Positions 1 to 5,492 of a DNA stretch of 6,778 bases are shown piece after piece (within the stretch, counting starts at the first letter, position 1; each line of letters opens with the position of its first letter). The translations under genes and the position numbers were made by a program. Source of the stretch: Lachnospiraceae bacterium UBA4711. GTDB taxonomy: Bacteria; Bacillota; Clostridia; Lachnospirales; Lachnospiraceae. The DNA lies in contig DHJV01000083.1 of the NCBI GenBank assembly GCA_002404515.1, positions 16,446-23,223 of the forward strand, read 5' to 3'. The notes under the pieces are model-generated. The model was not told the origin of the DNA and did no database searches. It saw only the letters and a program-made list of their open reading frames with translations.

Positions 1-330
1 GTGACACGATATTTCGGAGGCACGCTGCTTGGTACGGGCGGACTTGTTCGGGCATATACACAGGCGACGAAGGAAGCCTTGGAAGCGTGTACGACGAAGC
101 TAATGCAGCAATTACTCCCGGTTCTTATCCGGACGAATTATACGGATATGGGGAAAATACAATATATCCTGAATACGAGACAGGTTGCAATCATCAACAC
201 GGAATTCGCAGAGGATGTGGTCTTTACGGTACATATTCCGGTTGGCGATGCGAATGCAATCTTAAAAGAGATAACCGATGCGACAAATGCGAGAGCGCAG
301 ATCGAAGAACAGGACGAGATCTTTGGATGA
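1..330 (+). CDS. yigZ: YigZ/IMPACT family protein, C-terminal part (5' partial)
   Basis: This is the last 109 codons of a gene that enters from the left edge. The GTG at base 1 is almost certainly an internal valine, because the family is about 200 residues long and what is seen begins in the middle of its conserved core. Residues 3-19 (RYFGGTLLGTGGLVRAY) are the hallmark end of the UPF0029/IMPACT N-terminal domain. Residues from about 40 to 105 fit the ferredoxin-like DUF1949 domain that follows it in bacterial YigZ/YvyE proteins. The family is related to eukaryotic IMPACT, a regulator of the Gcn2 kinase. Its bacterial role is poorly defined, with nucleic-acid or ribosome-linked roles suggested, and it is probably cytoplasmic. 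The TGA stop lies in the loop of a long hairpin (separate entry), which suggests the transcript ends here. The next gene is convergent. The identity is secure for the family; the exact function is not known. Confidence 0.9.
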   Translation: MTRYFGGTLLGTGGLVRAYTQATKEALEACTTKLMQQLLPVLIRTNYTDMGKIQYILNTRQVAIINTEFAEDVVFTVHIPVGDANAILKEITDATNARAQIEEQDEIFG

Positions 331-350
331 TCCCGTCCTGTTCTTCGTTT
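303..350 (+). terminator. Hairpin spanning the yigZ stop codon, probable terminator
   Basis: Bases 303-316 (CGAAGAACAGGACG) pair perfectly with 334-347. After one A-C mismatch, 318-321 pair with 329-332, giving about 18 base pairs with a 7-base loop at 322-328. The stem includes the last yigZ codons and the TGA stop. It is followed only by a short TTT-GT tail, so it is a weak match to a classical intrinsic terminator. No T-run follows on the opposite strand, so it is not obviously bidirectional for the convergent ABC operon. Confidence 0.6.
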
Positions 351-393
351 GTATCATATTAAATTTATGTTTTAATAAACTGAAAATGTGATA

Positions 394-1326
394 TCATAGA
401 ATATAATTCACGAAGAAATACGCGATAGCAATGAGTAAAAATACCGGAATCAGCTTGGCGAGTGTCCGGCTTTTTTTAATGAACGCCGAAAGCACTAGCG
501 AAAGAAGATAGGCGAGCAGGCTGACAAGCGTTACCTGCGGCAGCGTTGCTGTTCCGTAGGTGATTATGTTACATAGCATGCCGATTCCGTAAATTGGAAG
601 GATACCTGCTAAAAGTCCGGTGCATAAAATATCATATCTGCGTCTGCCGGAAAGCGCAATGTAGATACCACGCTCCTGATCCTGCAGGAACAGCATCAGG
701 CTGAACAGAGAGGCAAACAGGATGAGCAGACAGGTACATTCGTAGATTGGCAATTGGATACGATAGGTATTTTCCTTATAATCGTAAGCGCCATCCGTGA
801 CGGAGGACATACGGAAGATCGTGTCACTGTCCATGTATGCCTGCATACGGCTTTTTAACTCTTCGGATAATGCTGCATCGTCGATCGTGTCAACTAAGAT
901 CTGTGGGGATGCAGTCTTGAAGATATAATGGAAGAACGTCTCACTGATGGCAGAGGAAAGTGTGCTTGCACTTGTTTCATATAAGGATACCTTTGGCTCC
1001 CCGGAACCATCGATATAGCCGGAAAAAAATCCGTCCGGCAGGACAAAGCCGCATTCGGCATCGCCCGCCTGGACATCCCGGATCACTTCGTTGGATGAAT
1101 CTACATAGTAAAACTGATAGAGCGAAGCACTGGCGTCTAATTCCTCTTTGAAATGCGTCGTATACGCACTGGTATCTTCCAGATATACGGCAACACGGAT
1201 TTCTGTGGACTGGCTCTTTGCTGGAAGCAATGCATAGATTCCGGTTAAAATGAGCAGAACGCCCAGCATGCACCAATATAATTTCCGATGTAAAATTCGT
1301 TTCCATGCGACGATCAGTCGGTTCAT
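394..1326 (-). CDS. ABC-2 type transporter permease, smaller subunit
   Basis: This 310-residue integral membrane protein is the last gene of the leftward ABC operon. It has one N-terminal membrane helix (about 16-34), a large extracytoplasmic domain (about 38-188) and then about four helices (near 193-214, 234-256, 263-283 and 288-308). That layout is typical of ABC-2/YhgE-like permeases. Within the outer domain, residues 97-106 (PDGFFSGYID) are followed by a YE-S-S-S-E-FF pattern. The neighbouring permease has matching spacing (PKQFFSG...D...YD-S-S-S-E-F), so the two are diverged paralogues that probably pair in one complex. The start at 1326 is set by a GGGAG ribosome binding site (bases 1334-1338). 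The protein stops right after its last helix and lacks the roughly 30-residue proline-containing tail of its partner. No coding continuation is seen past the stop. The substrate is unknown; export of a lipid, peptide or envelope component is possible but not shown. Confidence 0.82.
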   Translation of the reverse strand: MNRLIVAWKRILHRKLYWCMLGVLLILTGIYALLPAKSQSTEIRVAVYLEDTSAYTTHFKEELDASASLYQFYYVDSSNEVIRDVQAGDAECGFVLPDGFFSGYIDGSGEPKVSLYETSASTLSSAISETFFHYIFKTASPQILVDTIDDAALSEELKSRMQAYMDSDTIFRMSSVTDGAYDYKENTYRIQLPIYECTCLLILFASLFSLMLFLQDQERGIYIALSGRRRYDILCTGLLAGILPIYGIGMLCNIITYGTATLPQVTLVSLLAYLLSLVLSAFIKKSRTLAKLIPVFLLIAIAYFFVNYIL

Positions 1327-1344
1327 AATAAAACTCCCAAATGT

Positions 1345-2460
1345 TTAATAAAGTGCGTGGCAGAAAAGCTGTATCACATACGTTCCCGGTAAATATGGAC
1401 AAATCTGCTGTATTACCTTTGGCAGCAGGACATCCGGCAGAAGTCCGCCACCGCAGTAGGCAAGCACCAGTACGACAAATAACAGACAGATATTTGCGGA
1501 AAAGGTACTTCTGGAAAATGTTGCGATTCCGGCAATCAGCAGTGCAATTAAAAGCAGTGCCGGGATAACTGTTAAAAGCCCGGTCGCATTTACGTGTCCC
1601 ATCCAGATAGAGATACCGATATAGCACGGCAGAAACAGGATATACAGAGCAAAAAATGTATGGATCGTGTTTGCTGCCAGTATATGTCCGCGGTTTAAAT
1701 GATACAGCTTCATGCATTCGCGGATGCCATTTCCGGTTCCCTGTAAATAGGGGATCAGAAGAAACGCCAGAAAACAGAGGCTTAATATAATTGCAAATGC
1801 AGCATAGTGCTGTGTGAGTGACACGCTTCCTGCATTCTCAGCTGGCAGCGTTTCCATATAATTTGCTTTGTTCATGACACGGTCGAGATATACGAAGTTC
1901 ACGCGGTTGGAAAGCTCATGTACCTGCTCCGGCGTAAATTCATGCGCACGTGTGGTGTCAAGTCCGCTGTAAATACCAGCCTGAGCGGTTCCAAGCAGTC
2001 CGGCGTAGGACATGAACAATTCATTGATAATGTAAGAGGAGATGGAACTGTTGTCGTAGACGACGATGTCGAGCGGTACATTTGTGCTGTCCATGATTCC
2101 GGAGAAAAACTGCTTCGGGACAATGATAAGATACAGAATTTCATGTGAAGCGAGCTTGTTGTAGCCTTCCTCAATACTGCTTACCTGTACGAGATGGACG
2201 GTTTCTTCCATTCCGTCTAAATCCTGTAACATACCGATGCCAAGCTGGTTTAAATCCAGATTGTCGTCCTGTGGCAGATAGTACCCAATCGAAATTGCGG
2301 AAAATACATTTTCCTTATACAGATGTCTGGATAGATAAAAGCCTGCAGATCCAGTCAGGAGAAGCAACAGCAACAGGGAGACAAACATAGACGGCAGATA
2401 GTGCAACAGCCGTTTGCAGTTGGCACGGATGAAATTAAAAAACATATGGATGTCAGACAT
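1345..2460 (-). CDS. ABC-2 type transporter permease, larger subunit
   Basis: This is a 371-residue membrane subunit encoded between the ATPase and the smaller permease (gaps of 15 and 18 bases). A positively charged N-terminus leads into helix 1 (about 21-45). An extracytoplasmic domain (about 46-215) follows, then helices near 217-238, 260-284, 293-313 and 320-343. The C-terminal stretch (about 340-371) carries the LLPDVLLP...PYLPGTY motif commonly seen at the end of ABC-2 membrane domains. Residues 114-124 (VPKQFFSGIMD) match the smaller permease in sequence and position. The ATG at 2460 has AGAGG five bases upstream (bases 2466-2470), which favours it over the methionine at codon 6. The most likely role is one half of a heterodimeric transmembrane channel driven by the upstream ATPase, probably an exporter like most ABC-2 systems. 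The substrate cannot be deduced. Confidence 0.85.
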   Translation of the reverse strand: MSDIHMFFNFIRANCKRLLHYLPSMFVSLLLLLLLTGSAGFYLSRHLYKENVFSAISIGYYLPQDDNLDLNQLGIGMLQDLDGMEETVHLVQVSSIEEGYNKLASHEILYLIIVPKQFFSGIMDSTNVPLDIVVYDNSSISSYIINELFMSYAGLLGTAQAGIYSGLDTTRAHEFTPEQVHELSNRVNFVYLDRVMNKANYMETLPAENAGSVSLTQHYAAFAIILSLCFLAFLLIPYLQGTGNGIRECMKLYHLNRGHILAANTIHTFFALYILFLPCYIGISIWMGHVNATGLLTVIPALLLIALLIAGIATFSRSTFSANICLLFVVLVLAYCGGGLLPDVLLPKVIQQICPYLPGTYVIQLFCHALY

Positions 2461-2475
2461 AAATTCCTCTAAAAT

Positions 2476-3102
2476 TTAATTCCTTAACAGATCAATATAA
2501 TTTGTACCATCTGGCAGATGCGAAGCATCACAGAGTGTACCGTTTTTTAGAAGATAAACTGTGTGGCAGAACTGAAAAACGGCTTCCTCATGGGAGGCAA
2601 TCACAATGGAATTTCCAAGACTTAAATAATAACGCATGAACTGCATGGCATCCTGCTTGGCAGGCAGATCAAGCGCTGCAAATGGCTCATCCATCAGCAG
2701 AATCTGTGGTGCATCGAGCAGTGCACACGCGAGACTAAGCCGTTTTTTCATGCCACCAGACATATTTTTGACCGGAGTATCCAGAAATGCCTGGATTCCA
2801 AGCTGCGCGAGCGGTGGTACCTGTAACGCCTGCAGGATTTCAGATTTGCGTTTGTTTGTCCACATGCGCAGATTATCCACAGGCTTTAGCTCATCATAAA
2901 GCGGATTTTCCTGTGGTACATACCCGATTCTTGCATCCGGTGTCCCCGCGTATTTTTTTGCAATGCAGGAAAGCAGCGTAGATTTCCCGGAGCCGTTGAC
3001 GCCTAAAATACCGATGGCACAGCCTCCCGGGATGGGAAATGACACATCGTTCAGCACCTGCTTTTTCCCGTATGATTTTGAGATATGTTCAATGTGAAAC
3101 AT
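2476..3102 (-). CDS. ABC transporter ATP-binding protein
   Basis: This 208-residue cytoplasmic ATPase is the first gene of the ABC operon and should power the two downstream permeases. All nucleotide-binding motifs are intact: Walker A GVNGSGKST (34-42), Q-loop glutamine 64 in YVPQ, signature MSGGMKKR (114-121), Walker B ILLMDEP with catalytic Glu139, D-loop AALD (142-145) and H-loop His171. The protein ends soon after the core fold, so it lacks the extra C-terminal domain of longer BcrA/NatA-like subunits. I chose the ATG at 3102 because AAAGGAG (3108-3114) lies five bases upstream and the protein then begins directly with the usual first strand. An in-frame ATG at 3150 would add 16 residues of basic, non-family sequence and has no comparable ribosome binding site. 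Hydrolytic function is secure; the transported substrate is unknown. Confidence 0.93.
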   Translation of the reverse strand: MFHIEHISKSYGKKQVLNDVSFPIPGGCAIGILGVNGSGKSTLLSCIAKKYAGTPDARIGYVPQENPLYDELKPVDNLRMWTNKRKSEILQALQVPPLAQLGIQAFLDTPVKNMSGGMKKRLSLACALLDAPQILLMDEPFAALDLPAKQDAMQFMRYYLSLGNSIVIASHEEAVFQFCHTVYLLKNGTLCDASHLPDGTNYIDLLRN

Positions 3103-3168
3103 AATAACTCCTTTGATTGGTTTTCGACTGCGGTTTTTACAGCCGTTCAAGTTTTTTCCCTTTGAAAT

Positions 3169-3197
3169 AAGATAGCATTTTTAGGTAGAATATACAA
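3169..3197 (-). promoter_or_regulatory. Candidate promoter of the ABC operon
   Basis: Read on the minus strand, there is a TTGTAT -35 (bases 3192-3197), a 17-base spacer and a TATCTT -10 (3169-3174) preceded by TG-C, an extended -10 feature. Transcription would begin near 3162 and leave a leader of about 60 bases before the ATPase start at 3102. The match is moderate (3 of 6 and 4 of 6 consensus bases). Confidence 0.4.
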
Positions 3198-3228
3198 GTA
3201 GAAAGCGTGGATAAGTGGATTTTGTCTA

Positions 3229-3257
3229 TGGACTTTATATTGCAAATTTGCTATAAT
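3229..3257 (+). promoter_or_regulatory. Sigma-70/SigA-type promoter of the chemoreceptor gene
   Basis: The -10 is a perfect TATAAT (3252-3257), preceded by TG-C (extended -10). It lies 17 bases downstream of a TGGACT -35 (3229-3234, four of six consensus bases). The predicted start of transcription is near 3264. No flagellar sigma-28 type element (TAAA with GCCGATAA) is visible, so expression may be driven by the housekeeping sigma factor. Confidence 0.7.
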
Positions 3258-3334
3258 TTTAAACATGTATGAGATGGCATATATTTATGCGCAACGGAAA
3301 CTTGTTAGAACGAAAGACATGGGGTACATATATT

Positions 3335-5083
3335 ATGAATGGAACGAGATTAGCAAAGAAAAATGATCTGGCGATGAAGGTGATGGTTGCGTTTGCAATC
3401 GCGAAAATTGCAGTATTGATTATCAATTATAAGACGCAGAAGGGATTCGTACCATTGCTGGTATTATTTGCATTGTTTGCAGTTGGGAATGTTGTATTCC
3501 AACTGATCAATGACCGCAGCGAGCTGATGAAATTTACATCGGTCACAGCATTTTCAGTCTTGGTGCTTGTGTCTGTATTCGTATCCGGTTCCGTGATGGA
3601 TGCACTTCCAATCTTTATCACGATGGGGATGTGCATTATTTATATGGATACATTTCACATTCGTGTGACTTGTGGCGCATCAACACTTGGTATTTTAGTT
3701 GAGATGATTATTCAGATTGCAAAGCACGGATTTGCCCCATCGGTTACATGGGTAGAGATTCTGCTTTTGGCAGCAATTTTCACATTCGGTATTCTGATGG
3801 CTTGTAACATTACCTTGCGTGAGCAGGAAACCGACCGCCAGGAAATCGAGTACCATGTTGCATATCAGGAAGAAATTACAGAGAACATGGTAAAGGTCGT
3901 AGATAACGGAAATGCACATATTGAACAGCTTCAGTCGAAGCTGGATAATTTCCAGGCAGCAACGGCGGAGGTTACGAAATCTGTCGATGCGATTTCAACG
4001 GGCGTTACGGATACCGCAGAGAATATGGAAGTGTCAACGACGATGACACAGCAGATTCAGGATATTATTGATAACCTGATTGACGTCAAGGACAACACCG
4101 TACAGTCGACACAGCGTGCAATCGAATCTGTAAAGTCCGGGCTGGATATTATTGAAAGTCTGAAAGATAAGTCCGATGATATCAATGTTGCAAATGAGGA
4201 TGTAACACGTGTATCCGAAGAACTCTGCGAGAAGATCCAGTCCGCAGAGGAAATCACACAGATCATCTATCAGATTTCCAGTCAGACAAACCTGCTTGCG
4301 TTAAATGCAAGTATTGAGGCAGCGCGGGCAGGAGAGCAGGGACGTGGATTTGCCGTGGTTGCAGATGAGATCCGCAAGCTGGCAGATGATACAAGAAGTT
4401 CGATTGACAGTATCACACAGCTTTTGAAGGGTGTGACAGATCTTGCCAACCATACCTCTGATCTGGTTCGTCGTAGTGTCGATGCCGTATCGGAACAGGC
4501 AAAATATATTGAGGCGGCAGATGGAAGCTTTCAGACGATTGCTGGTGCAGTGGAAGAGTTATCTGGCGATATGAAGCAGCTGGATAAGCTTTCCGGCAAT
4601 CTGGATGCGTCGAACAATTCCATCATTGACGGACTGGCAAACCAGCAGGCAGCCAGCGAGGAGATCGCTGCAAACGCGCAGTCTTCCGCAGATCTGTGTG
4701 AGACAAATCTGAACGAATTAAATGGTGTTATTGATGAGTTAAATGAGATTGCGAAGATCATCGGAAGTCTGCGGGCAGCCGACTTGGACGAGATCAATAA
4801 GATATTAGAAGAGACAACGGTACAGACAGCAAAAGGCGATACAACCGATTATTCCGATTATTTCTCGGAGGATGATGGAACAGCGGCAGAGATTCCGACG
4901 ATTGCATCCGCAGAGGAAGAGGATGCACAGGCTGGGATGAATGAAAAAGTTGAATTTCAGAAAGCAGCAGAAGACAGTGGAAACTCAGAAAATCAGGATG
5001 AAGAAATAAGGGAAGATACCGAACCGGAAGTGGATACAGCATATGATGTGGAAACAGACGAAGAGGGCTCTGATCAGGAATAA
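3335..5083 (+). CDS. Methyl-accepting chemotaxis protein with six-helix membrane input module
   Basis: This 582-residue chemoreceptor would signal to the CheA/CheW complex at the membrane. The N-terminus is basic and is followed by about six membrane helices (near 14-31, 38-58, 66-87, 90-104, 110-128 and 137-159) with very short loops. It therefore has no sizeable extracellular ligand domain, and no HAMP is recognisable after the last helix. Residues from about 165 to 485 form the coiled-coil signalling domain. Its hairpin tip (317-336, QTNLLALNASIEAARAGEQG, with the central Glu328) is nearly canonical and is followed by GRGFAVVADEIRKLA. Residues 437-449 (QQAASEEIAANAQ) resemble a methylation segment. 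The last 100 residues are very acidic (36 Asp/Glu against 5 Lys/Arg) and lack a CheR-binding NWETF-type pentapeptide. In-frame ATGs at 3269 and 3287 exist, but 3269 lies only about five bases after the predicted transcription start. I prefer 3335, where the protein begins with a typical short basic segment; only a weak GGGG lies upstream. The ligand is unknown. Confidence 0.88.
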   Translation: MNGTRLAKKNDLAMKVMVAFAIAKIAVLIINYKTQKGFVPLLVLFALFAVGNVVFQLINDRSELMKFTSVTAFSVLVLVSVFVSGSVMDALPIFITMGMCIIYMDTFHIRVTCGASTLGILVEMIIQIAKHGFAPSVTWVEILLLAAIFTFGILMACNITLREQETDRQEIEYHVAYQEEITENMVKVVDNGNAHIEQLQSKLDNFQAATAEVTKSVDAISTGVTDTAENMEVSTTMTQQIQDIIDNLIDVKDNTVQSTQRAIESVKSGLDIIESLKDKSDDINVANEDVTRVSEELCEKIQSAEEITQIIYQISSQTNLLALNASIEAARAGEQGRGFAVVADEIRKLADDTRSSIDSITQLLKGVTDLANHTSDLVRRSVDAVSEQAKYIEAADGSFQTIAGAVEELSGDMKQLDKLSGNLDASNNSIIDGLANQQAASEEIAANAQSSADLCETNLNELNGVIDELNEIAKIIGSLRAADLDEINKILEETTVQTAKGDTTDYSDYFSEDDGTAAEIPTIASAEEEDAQAGMNEKVEFQKAAEDSGNSENQDEEIREDTEPEVDTAYDVETDEEGSDQE

Positions 5084-5356
5084 TCAGTAGTCCTCCTCGA
5101 TGACCTGAAAGTCAAGATAATCAAAATCGATGGATTCGATGAAATTGTCCTGCGTGAACCGGGTTCTTGCATGACGAATAAAATCCTGCTGGTTGGATTT
5201 TAACCAGATAGGCTTCGCTAGATCAAAGGTGTAGCATAGCTCGTCAAGGGCGGCATACACCTTTTTTGTACGCGTCATGGTGTAGTCTTCGATGCAGACG
5301 GTATGGTCTTTGACGAGACGATTATCTTTCATTATTTTTCCCCAGATACGAAACAT
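5084..5356 (-). CDS. Conserved-looking hypothetical protein, 90 residues
   Basis: I do not recognise a function. The gene has a clear AGGTGA ribosome binding site (5361-5366) and its own candidate promoter, which supports it being real. The product is soluble and charged, with no signal peptide or membrane helix. It begins MFRIWGKIMKDNRLVKD, probably beta-like, and continues with a likely helix around residues 28-48 (TRTKKVYAALDELCYTFDLA). Next comes a KPIWL motif (48-52) and then RHARTRFTQDNFIE (61-74). The end is acidic and aromatic (DFDYLDFQVIEEDY). Two cysteines (21 and 41) are not arranged as a metal site. From memory the C-terminal pattern resembles small uncharacterised proteins of Clostridia, but I cannot confirm this. 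It converges on the chemoreceptor gene with touching stop codons and is divergent from tgt. Confidence 0.78.
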   Translation of the reverse strand: MFRIWGKIMKDNRLVKDHTVCIEDYTMTRTKKVYAALDELCYTFDLAKPIWLKSNQQDFIRHARTRFTQDNFIESIDFDYLDFQVIEEDY

Positions 5357-5385
5357 AGTATCACCTGCCTTGGTAGTATAAAATA

Positions 5386-5419
5386 TGTCACAGAGAATGA
5401 AATCGTGTTCCTTGTGACA
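5386..5419. repeat. Inverted repeat TGTCACA-N20-TGTGACA in the divergent intergenic region
   Basis: Two perfect 7-base arms (5386-5392 and 5413-5419) are separated by 20 bases, within the 136-base gap between the 90-residue gene and tgt. The right arm overlaps the candidate -35 of tgt and the predicted transcription start of the minus-strand gene. It could be a protein-binding operator or, in the minus-strand leader, an RNA hairpin. The function is inferred only. Confidence 0.5.
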
Positions 5420-5441
5420 AAATTATTATATCGGGCATAAG
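5414..5441 (+). promoter_or_regulatory. Candidate promoter of tgt-yajC
   Basis: A GTGACA -35 (5414-5419, five of six consensus bases) is followed after 16 bases by CATAAG (5436-5441, four of six). It would give a leader of about 45 bases ending in the strong AAAGGAG ribosome binding site of tgt. It is the best candidate I see upstream of tgt but is not a strong -10. Confidence 0.4.
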
Positions 5442-5453
5442 GCAAAAAAACAA
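5425..5453 (-). promoter_or_regulatory. Candidate promoter of the 90-residue gene
   Basis: On the minus strand there is a perfect TATAAT -10 (5425-5430) with TTGTTT (5448-5453, three of six consensus bases) 17 bases upstream. The predicted start near 5418 places the inverted repeat at the very beginning of a leader of about 60 bases. It physically overlaps the candidate tgt promoter. Confidence 0.45.
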
Positions 5454-5492
5454 GCAAAGATATCAAGTGATTTAAAATAAAGGAGCAACAGT

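Noticed and set aside
87..362. 91-codon plus-strand frame overlapping yigZ
   Set aside because: It is out of frame with the conserved YigZ sequence and has no recognisable domain; it is a shadow frame.
357..377. AT-only inverted repeat TATTAAA/TTTAATA after the end of the ABC operon
   Set aside because: A seven-pair A-T stem without a following T-run is too weak to call a terminator and is expected by chance in this AT-rich gap.
977..1717. Long open frame (246 codons) on the minus strand spanning the junction of the two permease genes
   Set aside because: It overlaps both permeases in another frame, is rich in Cys and Arg with no domain-like pattern, and crosses well-placed starts, stops and ribosome binding sites of the real genes.
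3125..3146. CGG...CCG and CTG...CAG small repeats in the ABC operon leader
   Set aside because: The arms are only three bases long and would not make a stable or specific structure.
3103..3150. 16-residue N-terminal extension of the ABC ATPase
   Set aside because: The ATG at 3102 has a strong, well-spaced AAAGGAG, and the extension does not resemble the family N-terminus.
3258..3334. Possible cyclic-di-GMP riboswitch ahead of the chemoreceptor
   Set aside because: No paired GEMM-type stems or conserved GCAAAGCC-like segment occur, and the leader of about 70 bases looks unstructured.
5442..5492. Possible preQ1 riboswitch in the tgt leader
   Set aside because: The leader is short and A-rich, and I see no stem with the C-rich loop and pairing tail expected of preQ1-I, nor room for larger classes.
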